This document shows, piece by piece, positions 51,299 through 61,012 of a DNA stretch of 64,000 bases (positions are counted from its first letter, which is position 1; every line of letters starts with the position of its first letter). Source of the DNA: CAZENU01 sp965222125 (lineage in GTDB: Bacteria; Chloroflexota; Dehalococcoidia; Lucifugimonadales; CAZENU01); contig CBDCTC010000002.1 of NCBI GenBank assembly GCA_965222125.1, forward strand, positions 271,892 through 335,891, in the 5' to 3' direction. Position numbers and translations under genes: made by a program. The notes under the pieces are model-generated. The model searched no databases. It was not told the DNA's origin and saw only the letters and a program-made list of their open reading frames with translations.

Positions 51299-54200
51299 CT
51301 AGCCCCAGTTCTTCGATGGCGGCAGAACATGGTCGAGCGGTATGCCCTCTATGTGCCGGGCCACGACGTTCATCGTCTCGTCGCGCCTGGAGACGAAGCC
51401 GCGCACTTTGAGCACGGGCTCTCGGATCACCAGCCTGTAGCGTTCGAAGACCTGCGGCCATATGACGAGCGGGACGTGCCCGAACTCGTCCTCGAGGGTG
51501 ACGAACACCGCGTTCGCGTTGGGGTGCTGTCTGCGAATGACCAGCCCGGCGACGGTGACCTCTACCCCGTCCTCCAGGTCGATCACCTCGCGGCTGGGCG
51601 TGATGTCCCCGGACAGGTGCTCCCTCATGTAGGCCATGAAGTGGCCGCCGGGGTGGACGCCCATAGTGCGGTACTCGTCGAGCATGGCCTCCCAGTCGGT
51701 CATCATGGGCAGTTGGGCCATGTCCTGCTCGACGGGGAGCCGAAGCGTCTTCTGAGCGCCCGCGGGCTGATAGAGCAGGCCGACCTTCCACAGCGCCGAC
51801 CGGCGGTCCGGCGTCATGGCGTCGAAGGCCCCGGCCGCGATCAGGGACTCGACCGCCTCGCGCCGGAGGCCGCTGCGCTCCATCGCGTCCGCCAGGCTGC
51901 GGAACCGCCCTCCCCGCTCGCGGGCCCGGACTATGGCGCCCGCGTTCGCTTCGCCCAGCCCCTTGACGTTCAGCAGTCCGAGCATGAAGGAACGGTCGTC
52001 CACTATCGCGCACTTCGCGCCGCTCTCGTTGACGTCCGGGTTCAGTACCTCTATGTCGTGCCGCTTGGCGTCCTCCTTCAGGGTCTCGATGTTGTAGAAG
52101 CCCATCGGCTGCTGGTTGAAGATGGCTACGTAAAACTCCAGCGGGTGGTGGAGCTTGAGCCAGGACATCTGGTAGGCCGTGACCCCGAAGGCGTAGGCGT
52201 GCGACTCGGGGAACATGTACTGGCCCGAGAACTTGCCGAAGATCTTCCGGGCGCTCTCCTCAGGCACGCCCTTCGCGGCGGCGCCCTCCAGGAATTTTTC
52301 CCAGTACGTCTCGATCAGTCCCTTGTTGTTCTTGCGGCCGAAGGCGCGCCGCAGGTTGTCGGCGTCCTTGTAGCTGAAACCGGCGACCTCTACGGCCAGC
52401 TCGTTCACCTGGTCCTGGTAGAGGATGATGCCCAGGGTCCGCTCCAGGGCTCTTCTCTCGCTGGGATGGTCGTAGTCCCACTCGACCTTGCCCCGGTAGC
52501 GCTTTATGAACTGGCTGACTCCGTCGTTGACGCCCACACCGGGTCGAACGGCCGCCACCTCGTACGCCATCTCCTGCAGGTTGCGGGGTCTCAACCGCAC
52601 CACCGTCTGCATCTGGGCCGCCGACTCGATCTGGAAGATGCCTATCGTGTCTGCCCTGTGTATCGAGTCGTAGACGTCCTGGTCGTCGAAGTCGATAGAC
52701 GACAGGTCGATGAACTTCCCGTGCGCTGCTCCACGATCTCGAGGGCTTCCTGCATCTGCGACAGGGCGCCGAGGCCCAGGAAGTCGATCTTGACGAAGCC
52801 GGCGTCGGCCACCGTGTCCCTGTCCCACTGGCAGACGTAGCGGCCCTCCATTACGCCGGGCGTCACGGGCACCATGTCGATCAACGGCCTGTCGCTGATT
52901 ATCATCCCTCCCGCGTGCTGCATCAGGTACTTGGGGAAGCCCTGAAGCTCCGCGGCCAGCTCGACGAGCGTGTCCCAAACGGGAGCGTCGACCTTGTGCC
53001 TGAAGTCCGGCAGGCTCGACATCTCGGACTTCAGGCTCTTTGCGTGGCGGGCGTCGACCCGCTTGGCCAGCTTGTCGACGTCCTCGGCTGGAATGCCGAG
53101 GGCCTTCCCCAGGTCGCGGATGCATCCCTTCATCTTGTAGGTGGCTATCGCGCCGGTCAGGGCGGCCCTCTCCCATCCGTACCTCTCGTGCACGCGCCTG
53201 ATCGTCTCCTCCCGAATATCGCGCGGGAAGTCGATATCTATGTCTGGCGCGTTTCCCATCTCGTCGTTTATGAAGCGGTCGAGGCTGAGGCCGTACAGGA
53301 GGGGATCGATGTGCGACAGCCCGATCAGGTAACCCACGAGCATGGCGACCGACGAGCCGCGGCCGCGGCCCGGGGGACGCTCCTCCAGTGGGACCTCGGG
53401 GGTCCCGTGGCCGAGGTCTATCATCACCTCCCGGGCGATCTGGATCACCTCGTAGTAGATCAAGAAGAAGCCCGCCAGGTCGTGTTTGCGGATCAGGCGG
53501 AACTCCTCGTCGAGCCTCTCCCGCACTTCGGGCGTTATCGACCCGTACTTGCGAGCCGCCGCCGCCTCGCAGACCTGCTCCAGGTAGCTCTGGGCGGTAT
53601 GCCCGTCCGGGAGGTCGCCGTAGTCGGGAAAGCGGTACCCAAGATTCGTTTCCAGGTTGAAGTGGCAGCGCTCGGCTATACGGAGGGTGTTGCGCAGCGC
53701 CTCGGGAAGACCGCGGAAGTGCCCCGCCATCTCCTCCGCCGACCGGAGGTAGAAGTTGGCGTTGGCCCGCCGCTCCCGGTGCGTCTCCTCCAGGGTCTTG
53801 TTGTGCCGGATGGCGACGAGAGCGTCCTGGAGCCGGTGGCGCTCGGGCACGTGATAGTGGACGTTGTTGGTCGCGACAACGTCCACGCCGGCCGTTCGAG
53901 CCAGTCGCACGAGACGCCTGTTCCTGGGCGTGTCGCCGTAGACCAGGTTTTGCTGAAGCTCGACGAAGACGTTGTCCGGTCCGAACCACTCCACGTAGCT
54001 CCGAAGCTCCGCCTCGGCGTCGTCGGGCCGACCGCCGGCTACGAGGCTGGGCACCCTGCCCTTCGAGCAGCCGGTAAGAAGGACCAGCCCCCGGGCATGC
54101 TCCTTCAGCAGCGCCGGATTCAGCCTCGGGTCCCTTCTGTCGCCGTCCACGCCCGCCCGGGACGCGGTGAGCAGGTTGCAGAGGTTGGAGTAGCCACGAC

Positions 54201-54444
54201 GGGTCCGCGCCAGGAGGGTCAGGTGGGAGCCGTCCGCGAGGGTCACCTCCGCGCCGGTGATGGGCTGGACGTCGATGCTGTTCGCGATGCGCGAGAACTC
54301 CATCGCCCCGCACAGGTTGTCGTGATCGGTCAGGGCCAGCGCGGGGTACCCGAGCTCGACGGCGCGGGCGAGAAGCTCCTCCAGGAACGAGGCGCCCTCC
54401 TGAAAGGAGTAGTTGCTATGGCAGTGCAGCTCGACGTAGTCCAT
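51299..54444 (-). pseudogene. dnaE2: Error-prone DNA polymerase III alpha subunit (DnaE2), one-base frameshift
   Basis: A C-family polymerase of about 1048 residues in two frames. The first (54444-52725) has the PHP start MDYVELHCHSNYSFQEGASF, EERPPGRGRGSSVAMLVGYL and the catalytic Asp pair in APDIDIDFPRDIREE. It breaks near 52721-52725 after LEIVEQR. The second resumes HGKFIDLSSIDFDDQDVYDS, continues to ILYQDQVNELAVEV and ends in an OB fold (EVTVAGLVIRRQHPNA). One added base (CGCAC to CGCCAC) repairs it. With imuB and DUF6504 it forms a translesion mutagenesis cassette. A sequencing indel is quite possible. Confidence 0.8.
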
Positions 54445-54491
54445 GAGAGTTAGTGCGGGCCCGATCCGGCCAACCTCGGGGTCGTTAGGGA

Positions 54492-54779
54492 TCAGGCCCG
54501 CTGCTTGTACCAGGCCCCGCCGACCAGGTCGTGGAAGACGGTGACGGCCGTGCCGCCCTCTACGGCGGCCCGGTAGTAACGACGGACTATGGGATCGGGC
54601 CGCCACCACTCGTCCACTATCTCCCATACGTCCACTATGGAAGCGACCCTGGCCCTCCGTCCGCCCGAGACGATCAGAGACGGCCGGCGGTCGTCATCCT
54701 CCTCGACCTGGACGGGCTCCGGCCGGTTCAGGGGACGAATTCGACCAGGGCTTGTCTTCTTTCGGGGAGTCTTGACCAA
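54492..54779 (-). CDS. DUF6504 family protein of the imuB-dnaE2 cassette
   Basis: A 95-residue protein with the pattern of the small gene found beside imuB in other bacteria: RIRPLNRPEPVQVEEDDDRR, VASIVDVWEIVDEWWRPDP, VRRYYRAAVEGGTAVTVFHD, ending GAWYKQRA. TTG 54779 is the only start codon in the frame and lies inside the end of imuB (52-base overlap), so it is probably translated from the same message. Its role in mutagenesis is unproven. Confidence 0.7.
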   Translation of the reverse strand: MVKTPRKKTSPGRIRPLNRPEPVQVEEDDDRRPSLIVSGGRRARVASIVDVWEIVDEWWRPDPIVRRYYRAAVEGGTAVTVFHDLVGGAWYKQRA

Positions 54780-55912
54780 GGCTCTACGTCCATAATCTTG
54801 TAGATTGGCGGCCTGACGCGCAGCCGCGCCTCGAGCTGGCGCATCGCCTCGCGCAGCTGCTGTTGCTTCCGAACGTCCGCGAAGAGACTGGCCTGGGTAC
54901 CGGACTCGCCGGCGGCTTCGGATACCGTCATGCGGATGTCCTCCAGCGGGCCTGGGATGTGAGCGTCTTCCAGAGAGCTCTTCAGCGCGAAGAGCGCCGC
55001 CTCCTTCCTGTTCACGGGGCTCTTGAAGGCAAGTCTCTTCGTCCACGCCGCCCTGTTGAGAACGTTCGCCTGTATGGCGACCGAGCGAAGGTACTTCCCC
55101 CTGAGAGACGGGTGCGATAGAAGCCGGCCGAGCAGTACGTCCACCGCCGGCAGTATGGCGAGCATCGAGGTCGCCGGGACGGGGAACACCAGGAATTCCG
55201 TCACCGCCGTGTGCTGCCCGGCCGGTAGGAAAGGACGGTTGTCGGTCCCGTTGGCCAGCTCCCAGAACAGTCGGCCCCGGGTGCCGAACTGCGCCTGCAT
55301 GGGCCCGACCCCAAGCGCGACGACCTGACCCAGGGTATGGAGACTGAACCGATGCAGCCGCGTCCGCTCTTCCCAGGAGAGCGGCAACAGGTCGACAGGC
55401 AGGTCCGCGAGGTAGACCGCCGCGTCCCCGGGGACCTTCGTGGCGTGACCCGGACGGCTCCTGAGCGCCGCGGCGTATGCCGGGAACTTCGACTCCGCAA
55501 GCCCGACGCGAGGGCCGAAGCCGCGCGGCACGGCTCCCAGCACGGCGTCGACCATCCCTTCGTCGCCGCCGTACAGCTCCCTCGTGCCGCGCATGTCCAG
55601 GAACGCACACCCGAGGTCTCCCCTTTCCACGAGCGGGCTCCTGTCGAGGAGCGCCTCCACGATACGGTCGAAGACCCGGTCGTAGTAAGACTCGTCCGCC
55701 TCGACCAGAGTAGCGCCCTCGCATCGAGACATCGCTTCCCGGAGCGGCATTCCGGGCGACACCCGTTCGACCTGCGGAGAGAAATCCAGCACCTCTGGCC
55801 CGCGGTCCGACCGGGCGATGACCATGACCCGGTTGCCGCGAAGGACGGGCGTCCTTCGCAGCTCGGCCTTCATCGGCAGGTGCGAAATCGATACACACGC
55901 TATCCTCGTCAA
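54728..55912 (-). CDS. imuB: ImuB-like Y-family polymerase homologue
   Basis: A 394-residue Y-family protein. The N-terminus TRIACVSISHLPMKAELRRT replaces the metal-binding DxD segment of true polymerases, as in ImuB, an inactive adaptor that recruits DnaE2 to the clamp. Other parts fit the fold: ATLVEADESYYDRVFDRIVE (palm), GLAESKFPAYAAAL, LPVDLLPLSWEERTRLHRFS (thumb) and the little finger from about 220. I choose TTG 55912 (GGAGG nine bases upstream), because ATG 55951 lies inside the predicted -10 box. SOS control is suggested by the LexA-like site upstream. Confidence 0.82.
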   Translation of the reverse strand: MTRIACVSISHLPMKAELRRTPVLRGNRVMVIARSDRGPEVLDFSPQVERVSPGMPLREAMSRCEGATLVEADESYYDRVFDRIVEALLDRSPLVERGDLGCAFLDMRGTRELYGGDEGMVDAVLGAVPRGFGPRVGLAESKFPAYAAALRSRPGHATKVPGDAAVYLADLPVDLLPLSWEERTRLHRFSLHTLGQVVALGVGPMQAQFGTRGRLFWELANGTDNRPFLPAGQHTAVTEFLVFPVPATSMLAILPAVDVLLGRLLSHPSLRGKYLRSVAIQANVLNRAAWTKRLAFKSPVNRKEAALFALKSSLEDAHIPGPLEDIRMTVSEAAGESGTQASLFADVRKQQQLREAMRQLEARLRVRPPIYKIMDVEPWSRLPERRQALVEFVP

Positions 55913-55949
55913 GAGCCCCGTCCTCCCGTGGGCGACAAGTCTTGCATCC

Positions 55950-55979
55950 ATTGTGAGTACAGATGTTCGTATATTGCAA
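55950..55979 (-). promoter_or_regulatory. imuB promoter with LexA-like SOS box
   Basis: On the minus strand TTGCAA (55979-55974) and CACAAT (55955-55950) are spaced by 18 bases. The spacer holds GAACATCTGTAC (55968-55957), one base off the GAAC-N4-GTTC LexA box of Gram-positive-type SOS systems. A repressor there would block the promoter. Confidence 0.65.
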
Positions 55980-56058
55980 GGGAGTGTCCACGGAATTCGA
56001 GCCGACTTTCATTTCGGTTCTACGCCGGGTGCAGGTACGCTCGGCCTGCTCGCCCCAA

Positions 56059-56295
56059 TCCCCACCTCCGTCATTCCCGCGCAGGGAGACCTTTGCACAA
56101 CCGTCATTCCCGCGAAGGGAATCCAGGGTTGGGGGTTCCCCGATAGGAATGCCAGGCATCTCCGCCACGCTGTCTCCCCGCAACGGGAGTTACGCAAGAG
56201 TCTCCGAACGCGGGAATCCATCCCCGACATGGTGCACCATCACGACTCCTGAAGCAGTCCGTCACGCCGTCCTTCCCAGTCAGGTGGTGAATCTG
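56059..56295. repeat. Composite intergenic repeat, long copy with one palindromic unit
   Basis: It begins CCCCACCTCCGTCATTCCCG and ends near TCAGGTGGTGAATCT, like the short copy at 17747-17840. Inside, 56086-56113 (GAGACCTTTGCACAACCGTC and on) and 56123-56177 (with ATGCCAGGCATCTCCGCCAC) match the two flanks of the 6.8-7.2 kb array, but here only about one 28-bp unit lies between them. No protein is encoded. Confidence 0.65.
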
Positions 56296-56407
56296 GGTCG
56301 GAGCAGCGTCGTGCTTGCGAGGCGTCGGCCGTTCGCGTAGAATCACCCGCGCCCGATACGGGAGTCGATACGCCGGCAACCGGCGGTCAGGAGACCAGGA
56401 GAGCTAC

Positions 56408-57583
56408 ATGGGTTCGTTCGACAACGTGAGTGTCTACGAGAGGCTTGGCGTTCGCCCGTCGATCAACGCGGTCGGCACCGGGACGGTGGTTGGCGGCTCG
56501 GGGCCGCCGAAGATCGTACGGGAGAAGATGGAAGAGGTCAGCCAGAGCTTCGCGGACATGGGACAGCTGCTGCAGAAGTCCGGGGCGTTCGTGGCCGAGC
56601 TGATGGGCGCCGAGGCGGCCTTCGTCACCTCGGGCGGAGCGGCCGCCCTGGCCCTGAGCGCGGCGGCGTGTATGGCCGGCAACGACCCCGACAAGCTGAG
56701 CCGGCTTCCCGATACCACGGGGATGAAGAACGAGATACTGGTCCAGAAGAAGCACTTCGACTCCTACGACCGCGTCCTGGCCTCGGCGGGCGCCAAACTG
56801 ATCGAGGTAGGGGACGACACCTCCTGTACCAACGAGCAGTTGGAGAACGCCATAGGCCCCAACACGGCCGCCATCTACTTCCCGTGGCCTCCCTACGGGG
56901 CCCATCCCCTGGGCATGTACGACTGGGCGCCGCCTCCGGGCGACCCCAATCTCGTTTCCCTGGACGACGCCAAGGCGATAGGGACCAAGCACGGCGTGCC
57001 CCTGATCGTGGACGGCGCCAGCGACGTCTATCCGCTGGACCACTTCAGAAGGGTGGCGCAGGCCGGCGACCTCGTGTGCTTCGGGGGCAAGTACTACGGC
57101 GGACCGAACGCCAGCGGCTTCGTCTGCGGCCGTAAGGACCTGATAGACGGCGTCGCGGCGTCGAGCTGGATCCCGACGACGGGAGGGATGGGCATCGGCC
57201 GGTCGATGAAGTCGGACCGCCAGCAGCTCGTCGCGCTCGTCGTGGGACTGGACGACTGGTTCACGATGAACCACGAGGACCGCATCGCCGAGTACGACCG
57301 CCGAATCACCGTGATAGAGAAGGCGGCGCAGGGTCTGGCTGGGGTCTCGTCGGACGTCTACTGGAGCGGCGACTCCTTCTACGGCTCCTTCCTGACCCTC
57401 AAAGTGGACGGGGACACGCTGGGCAAAGACGCCGTGCAGATCAAGACCGAGATGTTCGAGGGCTCGCCGTCGGTCATGCTCCAGGCGGCGGACGCCGAGA
57501 CGATCAGGATATTCGTCTATACGCTCGACGAGGGCGACGCCGAGAGGATCGCCGGCCGGCTCGAGGAAGTGCTTTCGTCCTGA
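56408..57583 (+). CDS. SelA/DgaE-like PLP-dependent enzyme (copy 2)
   Basis: A 391-residue paralogue of the gene at 24746-25909. It shares SVYERLGVRPSINAVGTGTV, VTSGGAAALALSAAACMAGN, LVQKKHFDSYDRVLASAGAK, AIGPNTAAIYFPWPPYG, VPLIVDGASDVYPLDHFRRV, and the PLP-Lys segment LVCFGGKYYGGPNASGF. ATG 56408 follows AGGAGA. It is monocistronic, whereas copy 1 sits between thuA-like and lipocalin-like genes. The two probably act on related sugar acids or amino acids rather than in selenocysteine synthesis. Confidence 0.82.
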   Translation: MGSFDNVSVYERLGVRPSINAVGTGTVVGGSGPPKIVREKMEEVSQSFADMGQLLQKSGAFVAELMGAEAAFVTSGGAAALALSAAACMAGNDPDKLSRLPDTTGMKNEILVQKKHFDSYDRVLASAGAKLIEVGDDTSCTNEQLENAIGPNTAAIYFPWPPYGAHPLGMYDWAPPPGDPNLVSLDDAKAIGTKHGVPLIVDGASDVYPLDHFRRVAQAGDLVCFGGKYYGGPNASGFVCGRKDLIDGVAASSWIPTTGGMGIGRSMKSDRQQLVALVVGLDDWFTMNHEDRIAEYDRRITVIEKAAQGLAGVSSDVYWSGDSFYGSFLTLKVDGDTLGKDAVQIKTEMFEGSPSVMLQAADAETIRIFVYTLDEGDAERIAGRLEEVLSS

Positions 57584-57732
57584 CGTCCAGCCGGGGCGGG
57601 TGCGGATGACATAGCCGCCAGTCCTGAGAGCCAGGGCGAGGATGAGCCGAACAAGGGGATGGCGTTGGCCGGTTCCTGATCAGTGCCAGCCTCCCGCCAT
57701 TTCCCACGATAACCGTACCGTATGGACGCACC

Positions 57733-57761
57733 TTGCGTCGATGCCGGGTCGCGGTTACAAT
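57733..57761 (+). promoter_or_regulatory. Promoter of the OB-fold lipoprotein gene
   Basis: TTGCGT (57733-57738) and TACAAT (57756-57761) are spaced by 17 bases, about 50 bases before the TTG start. Confidence 0.55.
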
Positions 57762-57813
57762 CTGCGTGACTGGGTGTGGCGCGGTCAGCACCGCACGTCT
57801 CAGGAGGTCCGAG

Positions 57814-58365
57814 TTGACGCAGCCGCTCAAATGGAGTTGTACCATTGCGCTGACGAGCCTGGTCATCCTGGCAATGGCCTGCGGCGCCGACGGCGAGACG
57901 ACAGGCGGGGAAGACGCTCGGGCTGCATTTGCCGGCAAAGCCCCCCAGCCAACTCCAACTCTCGAGCCCGCCGCCGCCGAAGCCACGCAGGCATCCAGCA
58001 ACGCGTTTGCCGGTGCTTTTGGTGGACTCGCTACAACAGCCGAGGTGACCGCTGCCGAAGCTGCGGACCATATCGGCAAGCAGGTAAAAGTCTGCGGTAC
58101 GGTGGCCAATTCCGTCCACCACCCGGAGCACAAGTACAAGGTCACGCTCCTGCACTTCGACAAGGCGGAGGACCCGGACTTCGTCGCATATTTCTGGATG
58201 ACCCCCCGTCTAGGATCCTGGCCGGATGTCGCCGATCCCTCCATAGATATAACCACCTGGTTCACCGGCAAAGCGGTCTGTGTACAGGGCCGCATGGAGC
58301 AATACCAGCAAACGCCGGGAATAAACGCCAGCAACTGGCGCCAGATCGAGCTTCTCGACCAGTAA
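57814..58365 (+). CDS. OB-fold-like lipoprotein
   Basis: A 183-residue exported lipoprotein. TTG 57814 lies six bases after GGAGG. The signal (CTIALTSLVILAMAC) ends in a lipobox at about residue 25. A Pro/Thr/Ala linker follows to about 75. The C-terminal domain (TAAEAADHIGKQVKVCGTVA, VTLLHFDKAEDPDFVAYFW, ITTWFTGKAVCVQGRMEQYQ) has the strand order and 'GKxVxVxGxV' phrases of small OB-fold domains. Two Cys could form a disulfide. The ligand is unknown. Confidence 0.7.
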   Translation: MTQPLKWSCTIALTSLVILAMACGADGETTGGEDARAAFAGKAPQPTPTLEPAAAEATQASSNAFAGAFGGLATTAEVTAAEAADHIGKQVKVCGTVANSVHHPEHKYKVTLLHFDKAEDPDFVAYFWMTPRLGSWPDVADPSIDITTWFTGKAVCVQGRMEQYQQTPGINASNWRQIELLDQ

Positions 58366-58405
58366 ACACGAGGACTGTACTGTCCCAATAACGAGCCACC
58401 CAAGC

Positions 58406-58551
58406 ATAACTGTTCAGAGTTTCTCTGAGAATAACCCTTGGCCGACCCTGGCGTAGGGACGGGTTTGAAACCCGCCCTCCCGGTGCAGCCTCATTTTCAT
58501 CGTTGGTGAAAGTCCCCCGCCGAGTCCATCCCCTCAACACTGAACAGTTAC
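58406..58551. mobile_element. MITE copy 2 with inverted ends and 8-bp target duplication
   Basis: A 146-bp element from ATAACTGTTCAG (58406-58417) to CTGAACAGTTAC (58540-58551), flanked by the perfect direct repeat ACCCAAGC (58398-58405 and 58552-58559). The interior has a GGGACGGGTTT/AAACCCGCCC hairpin and no coding capacity. The ends match copy 1 at 9574-9685; the interiors differ. Confidence 0.82.
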
Positions 58552-58833
58552 ACCCAAGCCCACCTTGTTGACGAATCAGGGCAAGGTGGCAGGACCCGGC
58601 GACCGCCACCCGCAGCTATCGTTCATCCCGAACGAAGTGAGGAACCTGGGGTGGTGGTGACCACGGTAGCCAGCAGACGGGCCGGAAGCCCCAGAGCGCG
58701 AATATGCCGGGCCCGGACTGCCGTCGTCCGCCGGAGTATGCACAAGACGACTCTCCAGGTCCTTATAGTCGGGCACTCCTCAGAACGACTTTGCGGTATA
58801 CCTCGTCGAAGACGCCTCGGAAGGACAGAAGAA

Positions 58834-58865
58834 GGCCGGGGCTCCATGGGGGAAGAGCCCCGGCC
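58834..58865 (-). terminator. Intrinsic terminator of the binding-protein gene
   Basis: GGCCGGGGCTC and GAGCCCCGGCC form a perfect 11-bp stem with a 10-base loop, about 60 bases after the stop codon. On the minus strand TTCTTCTG follows. The GGCCTTCTTC junction is the same as at the terminator 33843-33866. Confidence 0.75.
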
Positions 58866-58927
58866 AGTAGCACCGATCCGAGACACGGCCCGTCGCCGCT
58901 CCCGGTCCGGCAAGCTCTATTTGCGGC

Positions 58928-60745
58928 CTAGTGCTTGAGGACGTACATCCAAGGCATTGTGCCGAGCTCGCGGTTGAAGCCGCTCTCGAACCCGATGACC
59001 CAGGGCTGAACGACCCACTTGATACCTCCCGCCCACCGGATCGGCATCATGTACACCTTGTCGAGGTACTCCTCTTCTACGGCCTGCCATGCCTTGCAGC
59101 GGTCCGGATCGTCTATGGGCAGGGTCCTGGCGTGCTCGACCAGCGCGTCCATCACAGGGTAGCCGCCCGGGATGTTGCTCAACGCCTCGATGGAGTCCTT
59201 GCGCGTCAGGTTGCTCACGATCTGGATCGGGTCGGGGATCATGGAGCCTAGGCTGATGCGATAGAACTGCGAACCCTCGCGGCGCGGCATGCCGCTCTCC
59301 CGCTTCAGCAGGTCGAGCTCTACACCGAGATTGTCTTGCCAGTACTCCTTGACCGCCACGCCCATGTTCACCATCAGCGGCCGGGCCAGGTCGATCAGAA
59401 GCGCCGGCAGGTTCGCGGCGCTTCCGTAGGTGGATTGGGCCAACTCCGAGCGCGCCAGGTCGGGGTCGTAGGTCAGGCCTGTCGAATCGGGGTTGTGGCA
59501 CGGGATCTGCGGCGAGATAAGACCCGTGGCGTGGGCGCTCGAATCGCCCCAGATCGCCTTGACGATCGACGGCATATCCGCACCGTGAGCAAGAGCTTTG
59601 CGCACCAGCAGGTCCTCGAGCGGCGCGAGGTCGGTCTTGTTCTTGATGAACCACAGACCACCCGCCGGGGTAACCCTCAGCAGCGTGTGCCACGGATGGC
59701 TGGGTTTCAACACCGCCCCATACGTGGGCTCGTCCAGGGTCATCATGTCCAACTCTCCGTTCTCGAACATGATCGCCTGGACCTGACGGTCGCGAACGCC
59801 CAGCCCCTCCAGTTTCTTGATGTTGGGCGACGGACCCCACCACTCCACCTGGTCCGCCGTCATCGACCAGCGACCGTCATCAGAGTTTATCTTCAGCTGA
59901 TACGGCCCGGCCGCTATCGGATTCAGGAAAAACTCGACGTCCGACGTCACCTGGTCGAACTTCGATATCCCCGCGTTGAACGCCGCCATATGCATGGGCC
60001 ACGTCGGCATCGGTATCGCCGTTGTGATCTCAAGGGTGTGGTCGTCTATGATAACCAAGCCTTCGGCCTCGGTCACGTCGCCGGCTCTCAGCTCTTCCCA
60101 GCCTTTGATATCGCCGATCAGCAGGCTCGCTCCACCCCACGCGACGATGTTCTCCGGCTTGGCGCCGTGCTCCCAGTAGGTCTTGAAGTCGGCCGCAGTG
60201 ATGGGCGTGCCGTCCTGGAAGACAGCGTCGTCCCGCAGCTTCACCGTGTATACGGTCCGGTCCTCGTTCATCGTGTGGCCGATACCGATGTACGGCCGGA
60301 TCTGGTGGGCCTCATTGACCTGATAGATCGTGCCGTATACCCACGGTGAGAAGATCATCGACCCACCGCCGTCACGCCAAGGCGCGTTGCCCGTGTGGTA
60401 GCTGGGGACTAGGATGGCCTGAGTATCGTGGAGAGCCGTCCCGGGCGGCACCACGGTCGCCGGGTCCACCGGCAAGGCCGGCGGCAGCTTGGGCATCGCC
60501 ACGACAGGCACCCTCGTCGGCGCAGGACTGGACGGCGCTGCTGTCGGAGCGGCGACGGCCGCCGTTGGCGCGGGCGCTGCCGGGGCCGTTGTCGGCGCGG
60601 CCGACGGGACCGTGGGCTGCACCGCAGCCGTCGTAGGAGCAGTGGACGGCTCTTCGGCATCTCCTTGACATGCCAGGGCGGCTACCAACGCAATCGATAT
60701 TGCCAGTACCAGCAAAACCTTTGCGACAATGGAACGATGCGACAT
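58928..60745 (-). CDS. ABC transporter substrate-binding lipoprotein, peptide/solute family 5
   Basis: A 605-residue extracellular solute-binding lipoprotein (DppA/OppA type). The lipobox is VAALAC at about residue 26, followed by a Thr/Pro/Ala linker to about 80. The binding domain shows YIGIGHTMNEDRTVYTVKLR, DAVFQDGTPITAADFKTYWE and the late RCKAWQAVEEEYLDKVYMMP. AAAGGAG precedes the ATG. No permease or ATPase genes adjoin, so the transporter partners are elsewhere. It has its own promoter and terminator. Confidence 0.9.
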   Translation of the reverse strand: MSHRSIVAKVLLVLAISIALVAALACQGDAEEPSTAPTTAAVQPTVPSAAPTTAPAAPAPTAAVAAPTAAPSSPAPTRVPVVAMPKLPPALPVDPATVVPPGTALHDTQAILVPSYHTGNAPWRDGGGSMIFSPWVYGTIYQVNEAHQIRPYIGIGHTMNEDRTVYTVKLRDDAVFQDGTPITAADFKTYWEHGAKPENIVAWGGASLLIGDIKGWEELRAGDVTEAEGLVIIDDHTLEITTAIPMPTWPMHMAAFNAGISKFDQVTSDVEFFLNPIAAGPYQLKINSDDGRWSMTADQVEWWGPSPNIKKLEGLGVRDRQVQAIMFENGELDMMTLDEPTYGAVLKPSHPWHTLLRVTPAGGLWFIKNKTDLAPLEDLLVRKALAHGADMPSIVKAIWGDSSAHATGLISPQIPCHNPDSTGLTYDPDLARSELAQSTYGSAANLPALLIDLARPLMVNMGVAVKEYWQDNLGVELDLLKRESGMPRREGSQFYRISLGSMIPDPIQIVSNLTRKDSIEALSNIPGGYPVMDALVEHARTLPIDDPDRCKAWQAVEEEYLDKVYMMPIRWAGGIKWVVQPWVIGFESGFNRELGTMPWMYVLKH

Positions 60746-60784
60746 GACCGTCTCCTTTAATTAAATTCCGAATTCATCAGCCAG

Positions 60785-60813
60785 AGCATATACGCGATCT
60801 GCCACGCCGTCAA
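60785..60813 (-). promoter_or_regulatory. Promoter of the binding-protein gene
   Basis: On the minus strand TTGACG (60813-60808) and TATGCT (60790-60785) are spaced by 17 bases, 40 bases upstream of the ATG at 60745. Confidence 0.55.
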
Positions 60814-61012
60814 CACTCCACTTCGCGAAACCGCAGAGTAGCTGTAGACGTGCAAGAACAGAAAGGACGATCGGTTCACTGGCGTCACCGGTCCAGATCG
60901 GTCTGGTGGGCAACTCGATGATTGAAACGCATTCTCATGCGCGATTGCCCCGCGGGGAGATCTCCGATATGGTGCCAAGTGTGAAGTACCTGAGAGTTGG
61001 AGCTTTAGGCCG

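Noticed and set aside
54492..56183. A 563-residue minus-strand frame across imuB
   Set aside because: Most of it is Arg/Pro/Gly-rich shadow of imuB; only the last 95 residues (DUF6504) are protein-like.
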